DNA from: Pseudomonas yamanorum
GTDB lineage: Bacteria; Pseudomonadota; Gammaproteobacteria; Pseudomonadales; Pseudomonadaceae
DNA length: 64,000 nucleotides
Direction: 5' to 3'
Assembly (NCBI RefSeq): GCF_013386765.1
Contig: NZ_JACARE010000001.1
Location: 48,067 to 112,066, forward strand
Program-made: the position numbers and the translations under genes
The notes under the pieces: model-generated
The model's database searches: none
The model's input: only the letters and a program-made list of their open reading frames with translations
Told to the model about the DNA's origin: nothing
Part shown: positions 43,280-52,045 of the stretch, piece by piece
How positions within the stretch are numbered: the first letter of the stretch is position 1
Layout: each line of letters begins with the position of its first letter

Positions 43280-43999
43280 ATGAAGACTTACCCAACCTTG
43301 AGCCGCGTGCTCGCCAGCCTGGCCATGGGCTGCTTGCTGAGCGCCCGGGCACACGCCGACGGCATGGTGCCCGACACCTCGGTGGTGATTGTCAACGAGG
43401 CCGACGGTGAAGCTTCAGTGTCGGTGACCAACACCGACGGCAAGCTCGCCCTGTTGCACGTCACCCTTGAAGACGTACCGGAAGACACCGAACCGCTGCT
43501 GTTTGTCACCCCGCCCCTGGCCCGGGTCGAAGCCGACAAGAGTCAATTGGTGCGCTTCATTTTGCAGAACCGCGAACCGCTGCAGACCCAACGCCTGAAG
43601 CGGGTGATTTTCGAAGGCATGCCCAAGGACCGCGCCGCAGTGCCCAGCGGGCATGCGCGGGTGGGCGTGACGGTGCGCCAGAACCTGCCGGTGATCATCC
43701 ACCCCAAGGGCCTGGCGCCCAACCGTACGCCATGGACAGGCCTGGCCTGGTCACTGGGCAACGGCCACCTGAAGGTGGCGAACGACACCAAATACGTGGT
43801 GCGCATGGCCCAGGAACTGCACCTGCTGCCGGGCAACGGCAAGGCCGTGCTGCCGCGCACCTACATCCTGCCCGGCGAGACCCTGAGCATCAAAGCACCG
43901 CCCGGCCCTGCGAGTTCGGTGCGGATGCAGCCGGCGACCGTCTACGGCTTTGCCGTCGCCGCCTTTGAAGCGCCCGTCATCGCAGAAAACGCCCAATAA
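43280..43999 (+). CDS. Periplasmic pilus-assembly chaperone (PapD-like)
   Basis: A 239-residue periplasmic chaperone with signal peptide (1-26, ending AHA) and two Ig-like domains. The first has VVIVNEADGEASVSVTNTDG, FVTPPLARVEADKSQLVRFI, and LKRVIFEGMP, matching the G1-strand and FGL pattern. The second starts near VTVRQNLPVIIHPKGLAPNR and contains NDTKYVVRMAQELHLLPGNG. It binds pilins in the periplasm by donor-strand complementation and delivers them to the usher encoded next. Confidence 0.87.
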   Translation: MKTYPTLSRVLASLAMGCLLSARAHADGMVPDTSVVIVNEADGEASVSVTNTDGKLALLHVTLEDVPEDTEPLLFVTPPLARVEADKSQLVRFILQNREPLQTQRLKRVIFEGMPKDRAAVPSGHARVGVTVRQNLPVIIHPKGLAPNRTPWTGLAWSLGNGHLKVANDTKYVVRMAQELHLLPGNGKAVLPRTYILPGETLSIKAPPGPASSVRMQPATVYGFAVAAFEAPVIAENAQ

Positions 44000-44061
44000 C
44001 GAAGTGACAGCCCAGTGACCGTCACCGGGAAGCCCGCCCACCGCAGGCTTCCATAACTTGA

Positions 44062-46533
44062 GTGCCTTACGTGAACACAGTCACCACTGACCCGGCTGGC
44101 GAAGCCGTGCCCGGTTTTCCTCATCGTCTTTTCGGCAGGCGGCTGGCCTGCGCCGCCCTGCCGCTGGCCAATGCACTGCTGTTGAGCCCCGCCTGGGCCG
44201 AGGGTTCGCCATCGGGCCAGGCGTTTGACCCGCAAACCCTGCACCAACGCGGCATCGATCCGGAACTGGCCTACCTGCTGCTGGACGCGCCGAGCTACAC
44301 CAGTGGCCGGCACGCCGTAAGCCTGACGGTCAACGGCCAGCGCCGGGGTCGGGTCGACGCGCAGTTCGACCGCCAGGGCGCGCTGTGCTTCGACCGTGCC
44401 TTGCTCGACGCCGGCGACCTGGTGGTGCCGGCACCGCTGGGCGACAGCGGCTGCCATGACTTTCTCGGCGAATACCCGCAAACCATGGTGGAGCAGGATC
44501 CGGCCAGCCTGAGCATCACCCTGGTGGTGCCCACCGAGTCCCTGCGCCCTCGGCAACGGGAGCTGTCGGGCTATGAAACCGGCGGTTTTGCCGGGCTGCT
44601 CAACTATGACGTGAGTGGGCTGTACAACCGTTATGGCGATGATGCCAGCCGGTTCGGCTCGGCCAACACCGAGGTGGGGTTCAATGCCGGCGACTGGATC
44701 GTACGCAGCCGCCAGGTGCAGACCTGGCAGGATTCCCGTTCGAGCAGCACGCACCTGGAAGCGTACGCCCAGCGTACCTTTGCCGAACAACAAGCCGTGT
44801 TGCAGGCCGGGCAGATCAACCTCTATAACCCGGTACTGGCCTCGGCGCAGATCACCGGGGCGCAGGTGTTCACCGAACAGGCGCTGCAAGACCAGGCACA
44901 GGGCGCAACCATCAACGGCATCGCCAACAGCCCGGCGCAGGTCGAGGTGCGGCAGAACGGTGCGCTGATCCATTCCACGGTGGTGCCCGCAGGCCCGTTC
45001 TCGTTGACCGATGTGCGGCGCTTGAACGCCCGCTCCGACGTCGAGGTGACCGTCAAGGAAAGCACCGGCGAGGAGCGCCGCTTCACCGTACCGGCGGTCA
45101 TGCTCGGCATTGGCTTGCCCGCGCCGGGGTATTCAGTGGGCGCCGGGCGGGTGCGCAATATTGGCAACACCCGCGGCGAGGATCCGTGGGTGGTCAGCAC
45201 CGGATGGACCGGCCCATTGAGCCCCCGGCTCAGCCTGAGTGCCGGTGCGCTGATGGCCGAGGATTATCGTGCGACGGGCGCCAGCCTGGGGCTGCTGCCA
45301 TGGCCGAACGGCCAGTTGCAACTGGCGACCCAACTCGCCGATACCCAGACCCACCCGCACGAACGCGGGGTACAGACCGACCTGTCACTGTCCCAGCGCC
45401 TGGGGCAGCAATGGTCGATCACCGCTGGCACGTCCCATCGCACCGAGGGCTACCGGGAACTGCAGGACACCGCCTATGAACCTCGGGACAACGACGCCCG
45501 TCGTTCGCGTTACCGTGACCAGCAAAGCCTGTCCTTGGGCTGGGCGCATCCCTGGCTCGGCGCCTTCAACGCCGGCATCTCGCGCACCAACACCTTCGAC
45601 GGCCGGGACAGCAGCCGCGCCCTCGCCTCCTGGGGCACCAGTGTGCGCGGCGTGTCGCTGTCAGCCAGCGCCGAATGGCAAGTCAGTGGCCAACGCAACG
45701 ATGAGAACGCGGTGTACCTGAGCCTCAGCGTGCCCCTGGGGGAAACCCGCCGGGGCCGGGCCTGGGTGCGCAACTCCGGCGGCGAACACCGCATCGGGCT
45801 GGGGGTGAGCGAACAGGTCGATGATCAATTGAGTTACCGGGTCAGCGCCGAACACGACAGCCGCGATCACCAGGTGGAATCGACCCTGGGCGTTTCCTAC
45901 CTGCCGCGCTACGCCCAACTGGACCTCAACTACAGCCGCTCGGACGCCGAACGCTCCAGTTACCAGGGCGGCATCCGGGGCGGGATCGTCGCTCACAGTG
46001 ACGGCGTGACCTTCTCGCCGTACCCGGTGCGCGACACCTTCGCCCTGGTGTCCGTGGGCGACATGCCCGGGATCAAACTCAGCACCCCAAGCGGCCCGGT
46101 CTGGACCGATGGCCAGGGCCAGGCGGTGGTCTCGCAGGTGGCCGCCTATGGCCGCAGCCCGGTGGAAGTGCAAACCCGCTCGTTGCCGCGCAACGCCGAC
46201 ATCAGCAATGGCCTGGCGGTGATTTCGGCCGGGCGCGGCGCGGTGGACCGCGTCGAGTTCGGCGTGGCCATGACCCGTCGCGCCCTGCTGACGGTGACCA
46301 CCGACCACGGCGCGCCCCTGCCCCGCGGCGCCACGGTGAGCACCGCCGACGGCGAGTTCGTGACCCTGGTGCAGGAAGGCAGCCAGGTCTTTTTGCCCAA
46401 CGTGCTGGACCCGCGTCGCTTGTGGGTCAAGGCACCCGGCACCCAACGCTGTGAGCTGAACTTTGCGCTGCCGGAAAAAGCCGACCCGCAGGTGTATTTC
46501 GAAACCGCCCCTGCCCGATGCCTGGCGCCATGA
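44062..46533 (+). CDS. Fimbrial outer-membrane usher
   Basis: An 823-residue usher. After a signal sequence (cleavage near residue 47, AWA-EGS), the order is an N-terminal chaperone-binding domain, a 24-strand barrel with a plug (SPAQVEVRQNGALIHSTVVP, VPAGPFSLTDVRRLNARSDV), and C-terminal domains (PRGATVSTADGEFVTLVQEG, C at 816 region). It forms the secretion and assembly pore. The start is GTG 44062 or GTG 44071; neither has a strong ribosome site. It is 62 bases after the chaperone gene. Length is normal for ushers. Confidence 0.9.
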   Translation: MPYVNTVTTDPAGEAVPGFPHRLFGRRLACAALPLANALLLSPAWAEGSPSGQAFDPQTLHQRGIDPELAYLLLDAPSYTSGRHAVSLTVNGQRRGRVDAQFDRQGALCFDRALLDAGDLVVPAPLGDSGCHDFLGEYPQTMVEQDPASLSITLVVPTESLRPRQRELSGYETGGFAGLLNYDVSGLYNRYGDDASRFGSANTEVGFNAGDWIVRSRQVQTWQDSRSSSTHLEAYAQRTFAEQQAVLQAGQINLYNPVLASAQITGAQVFTEQALQDQAQGATINGIANSPAQVEVRQNGALIHSTVVPAGPFSLTDVRRLNARSDVEVTVKESTGEERRFTVPAVMLGIGLPAPGYSVGAGRVRNIGNTRGEDPWVVSTGWTGPLSPRLSLSAGALMAEDYRATGASLGLLPWPNGQLQLATQLADTQTHPHERGVQTDLSLSQRLGQQWSITAGTSHRTEGYRELQDTAYEPRDNDARRSRYRDQQSLSLGWAHPWLGAFNAGISRTNTFDGRDSSRALASWGTSVRGVSLSASAEWQVSGQRNDENAVYLSLSVPLGETRRGRAWVRNSGGEHRIGLGVSEQVDDQLSYRVSAEHDSRDHQVESTLGVSYLPRYAQLDLNYSRSDAERSSYQGGIRGGIVAHSDGVTFSPYPVRDTFALVSVGDMPGIKLSTPSGPVWTDGQGQAVVSQVAAYGRSPVEVQTRSLPRNADISNGLAVISAGRGAVDRVEFGVAMTRRALLTVTTDHGAPLPRGATVSTADGEFVTLVQEGSQVFLPNVLDPRRLWVKAPGTQRCELNFALPEKADPQVYFETAPARCLAP

Positions 46534-46544
46534 GGAACTCTGTG

Positions 46545-47666
46545 ATGAACCGACTATTGCTGGCAGCCCTGGCCCTCGGCGCCCTGCCCGTGGCCCAGGC
46601 CGAAGATTGCCGTCTGAACCTCAGCGAGTCACGCCTGGATTTCGGCGTGATGAACCGCACGATCCACCGTGCACCGAGCGCTGAAACCCTACTGGGGGAG
46701 CGGCGCCTGAGTTTGACGATCAACTGCCCGCAACCCAGCGACATGAGCCTGTTTTACCGGGCATTGGCCGGCCACGGCGAGCGGTTTCGCTTTACCGACC
46801 GAGGCAGCTACGAGGTGCAGGTGAGCGACGCGGTGCTGGATGGCCAGGCCGTGGAATTGGGCCTGATTGCTGGCCAGGGCCAGGCGCCAGGCACGCGGGC
46901 CAACGTCCTCGCCTGGCGCCCGGACCAGGGCATCGTGCCGTTACGCGATGGCGTGCCAGCAACCGGCAGCGCGTTTTCCGTGCAACTACTGGTCAATGCC
47001 TGGGCCCAGGCCGATGCCACTCTGGTACGCGATGCCGTGACCTGGGAGACCTCCGGGCTGTTCGACGCAGTGGGCACCGGCCAGGCGCGGGAGTTGACCC
47101 TGCAAGCCGGCTTCGCCCCGGCCGCCTGCACCGCCAACTTGTCCAACGGCGGCATCGTCGATTTTGGCCGCATGTGGGCCAAGAGCCTGAACGCCGACAA
47201 GGAAAACGCCCTGGCTTCACGCAGCCTGATGCTGGGCATCGGTTGCGACGGGCCGACGCGTTTTACCCTGCGCATGCAAGACAACCGCAACGGCACCGCC
47301 ACCGGCGGCACCGACGAAACCGCCTACGGCCTGGGGGTGGACAACAGCCGCAATAACATCGGCCGTTACTACCTCTACTTCGACCCCTTCGACCTGCAGG
47401 CCGACACCCTGCCCCAGGTGTACCGCACCGACTCCACCACCAACGGCGTGGCCTGGAGCAGCTCCAGCGCCTACCCGATTCCCATCGGCAGCAACAGCCT
47501 GCTGGGGTTCACCGACACACCCGGCAGCCACGCAGGCCCCACGGCGATCCAGAACCTGAACGGGCAGATCAGCGTCAGGGCCATTCTGGCACCGATGAAC
47601 ACTCTGGACCTGAGCACCGAAGTACTGCTCGACGGCTCGGGCACGATTGAAATTCTCTACCTCTAA
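46545..47666 (+). CDS. Two-domain DUF1120 tip-adhesin-like subunit
   Basis: A 373-residue secreted protein with signal peptide (1-19, ending AQA). The N-terminal domain (about 20-185; EDCRLNLSESRLDFGVMNRT, LTINCPQPSDMSLFYRALAG) is unlike the other subunits. The C-terminal domain (about 190-373) is a DUF1120 pilin domain (FAPAACTANLSNGGIVDFGR, LGIGCDGPTRFTLRMQDNRN, closing VLLDGSGTIEILYL). This two-domain build, one receptor-binding plus one pilin domain, is that of tip adhesins in chaperone-usher systems. ATG 46545 is preferred over 46518, which lies inside the usher frame. Confidence 0.82.
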   Translation: MNRLLLAALALGALPVAQAEDCRLNLSESRLDFGVMNRTIHRAPSAETLLGERRLSLTINCPQPSDMSLFYRALAGHGERFRFTDRGSYEVQVSDAVLDGQAVELGLIAGQGQAPGTRANVLAWRPDQGIVPLRDGVPATGSAFSVQLLVNAWAQADATLVRDAVTWETSGLFDAVGTGQARELTLQAGFAPAACTANLSNGGIVDFGRMWAKSLNADKENALASRSLMLGIGCDGPTRFTLRMQDNRNGTATGGTDETAYGLGVDNSRNNIGRYYLYFDPFDLQADTLPQVYRTDSTTNGVAWSSSSAYPIPIGSNSLLGFTDTPGSHAGPTAIQNLNGQISVRAILAPMNTLDLSTEVLLDGSGTIEILYL

Positions 47667-47687
47667 CCACCCGCAAAGGACACTGTG

Positions 47688-48338
47688 ATGAACACACGCC
47701 TGCTTTCCCTCGCCTCTCTTTCACTGCTGGCCTTCAGCACTGCGACGTTCGCGGCCTCCCGCACCGAGTTTGCAGTCACCGGGTTGATCACCCCCAGCGC
47801 CTGCACCCCGGGGCTGTCGAGCGCCGGGGTGATCGATTACGGCAAGATTTCCCAGCAAGACCTGAACAGCGACACCGGCACCCGCCTGCCGATCCAGAAC
47901 CTGAACGTGAACATCAGTTGCAACGGCCCCATCCGTTTCGCCCTGCGCATGCACGACAATCGCGACGGTTCGGCCAACGTCAACAGCGAGATCTACTACG
48001 GACTGGGGCTGGATAAAAGCGGCAACAAGATCGGCCTGTACTACCTGAGCTTCGACCCGGCGCAAACCATGACCGACAGCCTGGCCCAGGTGTATGGCAC
48101 CGAATCCACCACTGGCGGCGTGGCCTGGCGCAGCGCCAACAGCAACCCGATCGACATCGGCGCCCGCAGCTACCTGGGGTTTACCGACACCGTCGGCAGT
48201 ACGAGCGGGCCAGCGGCGATTCAAAATCTGATCAGCATCGTCAAGGTACAGACGGTGATCGCCGCCAAGCGCAACCTGGACCTCAGCAGCGAGGTCTACA
48301 TGGACGGCTCCAGCACCCTGGAAGTGCTCTACCTCTAA
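47688..48338 (+). CDS. DUF1120 fimbrial subunit 6, close to the adhesin pilin domain
   Basis: A 216-residue DUF1120 protein with signal peptide (1-23): TEFAVTGLITPSACTPGLSS, AGVIDYGKISQQDLNSDTGT, VNISCNGPIRFALRMHDNRD and closing VYMDGSSTLEVLYL. It shares with the adhesin's C-terminal domain stretches such as GLGLDKSGNKIGLYYLSFDP (compare GLGVDNSRNNIGRYYLYFDP) and GPAAIQNL, so the two probably arose by duplication. It is the last gene; its stop codon overlaps the convergent cynX-like gene. Confidence 0.84.
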   Translation: MNTRLLSLASLSLLAFSTATFAASRTEFAVTGLITPSACTPGLSSAGVIDYGKISQQDLNSDTGTRLPIQNLNVNISCNGPIRFALRMHDNRDGSANVNSEIYYGLGLDKSGNKIGLYYLSFDPAQTMTDSLAQVYGTESTTGGVAWRSANSNPIDIGARSYLGFTDTVGSTSGPAAIQNLISIVKVQTVIAAKRNLDLSSEVYMDGSSTLEVLYL

Positions 48339-49615
48339 ACCTTCTCGCTGGTCACCGCCACATACCGCGCGCGCCCGGCGCCCAGGCCGGCCACGATGGC
48401 GCCCAGGCCGATCACCGCGAAAATCCAGCCGGTGGCGCCCCAGCCACCCGTCCAGTCGTGTACCAGGCCGACTGCAAACGGCCCCATGGACGCCAGGGTA
48501 TAACCGATACCCTGGGCCATGCTCGACAGGTTGGCCGCCACATGGGAATCCCGCGAGCGCAGCACAATCAGGGTCAGCGCCAGGCTGAACGTACCGCCCT
48601 GGCCCAGGCCCAGCAGAATCGCCCAGCCCCACAAACCGTCCAGCGGCGCATACAGGCAACCGAACAGGCCGCCCAGCGTCAGCACCATCACCACCACGAT
48701 GGCCAGACGCTGATCCTTGCCGCGTGTCGCCAGCCACGGCGCGGCCAGGGAACTGGCCAGTTGCACGATCACCGAGCCGGAGAGCACCAGGCCGGCCTGG
48801 GTGGCGGTCAGGCCACGGCCGATGAGAATCGACGGCAACCAGCCAAACACGATGTAGGCCAGGGACGATTGCAGGCCCATGTACAAGGTCACCTGCCAGG
48901 CCAGCGGATCACGCAATAAACCCTTCACCCGATAAGCCACATGATGCGCGCCATGCTTCTGGCCGACCTGCGGCAGCCAAAACAGCGCGGCGACCAACGC
49001 CGGGAGAATCCAGAAGCCCAGGCCGATGTTCCAGCTGTCGCCGAAGTAATGACTCAGCGGCACCGTGGAACCCGCCGCCAGCGCCGCGCCCAGGCACAGG
49101 GCCATGGTGTACACGCCGGTCATGGTGCCCGCCTGTTTGGCGAAGTCGCGCTTGACGATGCCCGGCAGCAGCACACCGATGATGCCGATACTCGCACCGG
49201 CCAACAGGCTGCCGGCGAACAGCCCGACTTCACCGAAAGAACTGCGCAGGATAATGCCGCCCGCCAGGGTCAACAGGATCCCCAGTACCACCCGCTCGGC
49301 GCCAAAACGTCGGGCCAGGATCGGTGCCAACGGCGCAAACAGGCCCAGGCAAAGCACGGGCAAGGTGGTCAGCAGGCCGGCCTTTGCCGCCGACAAACCG
49401 AGGCTGCTGGAAACTTCCGCCAACAGCGGCGACATGCTCGACAGCGCCGGACGCAGGTTCAACGCCACCAGAATCAGGCCCAGCAGCAACAGCCACGGGC
49501 GACTCACCGCCGGCGGGCTGTGCTGCACCTCGTCGTCATCGGCTTCAGCGTCGATCAGCAGTTCTTCAAGGGCATTTTCTGAACGGGGCATGAGGTTCTC
49601 GGGTTCAAGGTTCAT
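48335..49615 (-). CDS. MFS transporter, CynX/NimT family
   Basis: A 426-residue major facilitator protein with twelve helices after an acidic cytoplasmic stretch (residues 1-38). CynX-family marks include LRPALSSMSPLLAEVSSSLG in helix 1-2 and GASIGIIGVLLPGIVKRDFA. E. coli CynX handles cyanate and related family members take nitroimidazole; the substrate here is unknown. Its start overlaps the gntR-type gene by 11 bases, so the two form an operon. Its stop overlaps the fimbrial operon's last stop by four bases. Confidence 0.86.
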   Translation of the reverse strand: MNLEPENLMPRSENALEELLIDAEADDDEVQHSPPAVSRPWLLLLGLILVALNLRPALSSMSPLLAEVSSSLGLSAAKAGLLTTLPVLCLGLFAPLAPILARRFGAERVVLGILLTLAGGIILRSSFGEVGLFAGSLLAGASIGIIGVLLPGIVKRDFAKQAGTMTGVYTMALCLGAALAAGSTVPLSHYFGDSWNIGLGFWILPALVAALFWLPQVGQKHGAHHVAYRVKGLLRDPLAWQVTLYMGLQSSLAYIVFGWLPSILIGRGLTATQAGLVLSGSVIVQLASSLAAPWLATRGKDQRLAIVVVMVLTLGGLFGCLYAPLDGLWGWAILLGLGQGGTFSLALTLIVLRSRDSHVAANLSSMAQGIGYTLASMGPFAVGLVHDWTGGWGATGWIFAVIGLGAIVAGLGAGRARYVAVTSEKV

Positions 49616-50264
49616 TGATCAACTGCCGGGACAGGGCCTTGGCGCGTTCCGGGTCCTGCTGCTCTACGGCATCGAGCAAGGCGCCGTGCAAATCGAACAC
49701 CGCTTGCCGGCGGGGCTGGATGTTCAGGGTCTGGCGCAGTTGCGCGCCGACGATACTGGAGAAGTACTGGTACAGCTCGCTCAAGGCCGGGTTGTGGGCG
49801 GCGTTCACCAGGCGTTTGTGGAACACCAGGTCGCAGCTGATGTAGTGCTCCAGGTCGCCGTGGTAATGCTCGGCGCTAGTTTTCAATGCTTCGCGCAAGG
49901 CGACCAGGTCGGCATCGGTTCGCCGTAACGCTGCCAGGCCGCTGGCCTCGACTTCAAGAATCTGCCGTGTCTCCTGGGCCTGGGCCAGGGTGCAATGGGA
50001 CAAGGCTTTCATCGCGCCCAACGGGTCGGTCATGGAGCGCAGGTAGCTGCCGTCGCCCTGGCGGATCTCGATCAACCCGGAAAACGCCAACACCCGCATG
50101 GCTTCACGCACGGTGTTGCGGCTTATGCCCAGCTCGGCAGACAACTCGGGCTCGGTGGGCAGGCGCTCGCCGATGGCCCATACGCCTTGGGTGATGCGTT
50201 GGCGCAACTGGTCCAGAGCCTGGTCGACGAGGGAGCGTTTTATCAGGGGTGCGATGTCTGTCAT
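49605..50264 (-). CDS. FadR-subfamily GntR transcriptional regulator
   Basis: A 219-residue regulator with an N-terminal winged helix (LRQRITQGVWAIGERLPTEP, ELSAELGISRNTVREAMRVL) and a helical FCD ligand domain (residues 90-215) with the usual Asp/His metal or ligand positions (DLVFHKRLVNAAHNPALSEL). The effector is unknown. It overlaps the CynX-type gene and likely autoregulates the pair. ATG 50264 has AAAGGACG before it. Confidence 0.88.
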   Translation of the reverse strand: MTDIAPLIKRSLVDQALDQLRQRITQGVWAIGERLPTEPELSAELGISRNTVREAMRVLAFSGLIEIRQGDGSYLRSMTDPLGAMKALSHCTLAQAQETRQILEVEASGLAALRRTDADLVALREALKTSAEHYHGDLEHYISCDLVFHKRLVNAAHNPALSELYQYFSSIVGAQLRQTLNIQPRRQAVFDLHGALLDAVEQQDPERAKALSRQLINEP

Positions 50265-50384
50265 GGATTTCGTCCTTTCATCCAATCATAGGATGAATTT
50301 TCCTACATGGTAGTCAGACTTGCCTACAAGGGCAACGCACTAGGGTTGATTGGGTAACAAAAGGAGCGGGATTTACGATTGATA

Positions 50385-50407
50385 AAATTACCCTTAGAGG
50401 GTAATTT
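50385..50407. promoter_or_regulatory. MqsA-type operator palindrome
   Basis: AAATTACCCT (50385-50394) and its exact complement AGGGTAATTT (50398-50407) flank TAG. It lies 17 bases upstream of the toxin ATG. The E. coli MqsA operator is a similar short palindrome (AACCT-N-AGGTT type) upstream of mqsR. Confidence 0.8.
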
Positions 50408-50423
50408 CGGCTTCAGGTGTCTT

Positions 50424-50735
50424 ATGGAAAAGTACACACCTCATTACGATTTGGCGGTGATAAAGGCGGATGTCAGGCGGCTTGGGAAGAAAGCATTTAC
50501 CAATACCGCAGGAAGGACCGGCCAGGATATGGGCCTGACTATTGAAGAGATGCAGGCAGTCATTTTCGAACTGCAAACCAAGCTGTTGTACAAATCGATG
50601 ACCACCTATGAAGACCATCGAGTGTGGCAGGACGTGTACCACACGAACTCACAAGATCTGGAGATTTATATAAAGGTGACGTACCGCCCTGCCGGCGGCC
50701 CACCCGTAATCTCCTTCAAGGAGAAAAACCCATGA
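50424..50735 (+). CDS. mqsR: MqsR-family mRNA interferase toxin
   Basis: A 103-residue RelE/MqsR-fold toxin that cleaves mRNA (E. coli MqsR at GCU). It keeps the family marks: MEKYTPHYDL at the start, LTIEEMQAVIFELQTKLLYK in the middle, SMTTYEDHRVWQDVYH, and the closing PVISFKEK. ATG 50424 matches the E. coli start; the upstream TTG at 50379 would translate the operator. It overlaps mqsA by ATGA. Toxin-first gene order is as in E. coli. Confidence 0.93.
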   Translation: MEKYTPHYDLAVIKADVRRLGKKAFTNTAGRTGQDMGLTIEEMQAVIFELQTKLLYKSMTTYEDHRVWQDVYHTNSQDLEIYIKVTYRPAGGPPVISFKEKNP

Positions 50736-51217
50736 AAACCCAGCAATGTTTCAGCTGCGGCGCGCGTGAGGGCATGACACATTTCGAAGGGCGCGGCGAA
50801 ACCATGAGCGTCAAGGGCATGGAGCGCCGTGTCGATAATCTTTCTGGTTGGGAGTGCCAGAAGTGCGGAGAAATCGAATGGGATCCCGAAAGTTCGGAGC
50901 GCCACGGGCAAGCCGGCGATGAACTGGTTATCGCCGCCCGGCAAATGATCGGCGTCGAGATGAAGCGTATCCGTCGCAAACTACACCTTACGCAAAAAGA
51001 AACCGTGCAACTGCTGTCCGGTGGCGGGCACAACGCATTTTCGCGTTACGAGCGCGGCGAGATTCTTCCGCCCAAGGCATTGATGCTGCTGATGCGCCTC
51101 CTGGATCGTTACCCGCATTTGCTCGCTGACGCAAAGGCCCTGGCCGAAGGTGCCGATCTGCGAGGAGCGTTTAAATATACCGAGCACAAGGAGCATGAAA
51201 GTCTTACGGTGGCCTGA
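50732..51217 (+). CDS. mqsA: MqsA-family antitoxin
   Basis: A 161-residue antitoxin. The N-terminal zinc domain has CFSCG (residues 6-10) and CQKCGEIEW (near 49), binding one Zn through four Cys, and neutralises the toxin. Residues 70-131 form an XRE-type helix-turn-helix (RRKLHLTQKETVQLLSGGGH, NAFSRYERGEILPPKALMLL) that binds the palindromic operator. It is longer at the C-terminus than E. coli MqsA (131 residues) by about 30 residues of unknown use. Confidence 0.93.
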   Translation: MKTQQCFSCGAREGMTHFEGRGETMSVKGMERRVDNLSGWECQKCGEIEWDPESSERHGQAGDELVIAARQMIGVEMKRIRRKLHLTQKETVQLLSGGGHNAFSRYERGEILPPKALMLLMRLLDRYPHLLADAKALAEGADLRGAFKYTEHKEHESLTVA

Positions 51218-51225
51218 ACCGCAAA

Positions 51226-51255
51226 AAACCCGGCACAAGGCCGGGTTTATTTTTA
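51226..51255. terminator. Bidirectional terminator between mqsA and aapP
   Basis: AAACCCGGC (51226-51234) pairs with GCCGGGTTT (51240-51248) around ACAAG. T-rich sequence on the right and an A-tract on the left make it usable by both convergent operons. Confidence 0.85.
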
Positions 51256-51270
51256 AGCGTTACTCCCGCA

Positions 51271-52035
51271 TCAATGCAAAATCTGGCTCAAGAACAACTT
51301 GGTCCGATCATTCTGCGGGTTGTCGAAGAAGTCATTCGGCGCTGCCTGCTCCACGATCTCGCCCTTGTCCATGAAGATCACGCGGTTGGCCACGGTGCGG
51401 GCAAAGCCCATTTCGTGGGTCACGCAGAGCATGGTCATGCCGTCTTCGGCCAGGCCGATCATGGTGTCGAGAACTTCCTTCACCATCTCCGGGTCGAGTG
51501 CCGAAGTCGGCTCATCGAACAGCATGATTTTCGGTTTCATGCACAGCGCACGGGCAATCGCCACGCGCTGTTGCTGGCCGCCGGACAGTTGCCCCGGAAA
51601 CTTGTGGGCCTGCTCCGGAATACGCACGCGCTCAAGGTAATGCATGGCGATTTCCTCGGCCTTGCGCTTGGGCATCTTGCGTACCCACATCGGAGCCAGC
51701 GTGCAGTTCTGCAGGATGGTCAGGTGCGGGAACAGGTTGAAGTGCTGGAACACCATGCCGACTTCGCGGCGGATCGCTTCGATCTGCTTGAGGTCGTTGG
51801 TCAGTTCCACGCCATCGACCACGATGCGGCCCTGCTGGTGCTCTTCCAGGCGGTTGAGGCAGCGGATGGTGGTGGACTTGCCGGAACCCGACGGGCCGCA
51901 CAGCACGATACGTTCGCCCTGCTTGACGTTCAGGTTGATGTCTTTCAACACGTGGAACTGGCCGTACCACTTGTTGACGCCCTGCATCTGAATAATGCCT
52001 TCAGGGCTCACAGGCTGTTTGATCGCTTCACTCAT
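51271..52035 (-). CDS. aapP: General L-amino-acid ABC transporter, ATP-binding protein
   Basis: A 254-residue ATPase of the polar amino-acid uptake class. Walker A is [17 protein letters not shown]; the Q-loop is [17 protein letters not shown]; the signature is [17 protein letters not shown]; Walker B is [17 protein letters not shown] with the switch His in CVTHEMGFA. It powers the AapQM permease. It is the last gene of aapJQMP, 10 bases after aapM. Confidence 0.93.
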   Translation of the reverse strand: MSEAIKQPVSPEGIIQMQGVNKWYGQFHVLKDINLNVKQGERIVLCGPSGSGKSTTIRCLNRLEEHQQGRIVVDGVELTNDLKQIEAIRREVGMVFQHFNLFPHLTILQNCTLAPMWVRKMPKRKAEEIAMHYLERVRIPEQAHKFPGQLSGGQQQRVAIARALCMKPKIMLFDEPTSALDPEMVKEVLDTMIGLAEDGMTMLCVTHEMGFARTVANRVIFMDKGEIVEQAAPNDFFDNPQNDRTKLFLSQILH

Positions 52036-52045
52036 CACAAAACTC

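Noticed and set aside
48335..48338. Four-base overlap of convergent stop codons as a regulatory device
   Set aside because: Common in compact bacterial genomes; nothing else marks it as functional.
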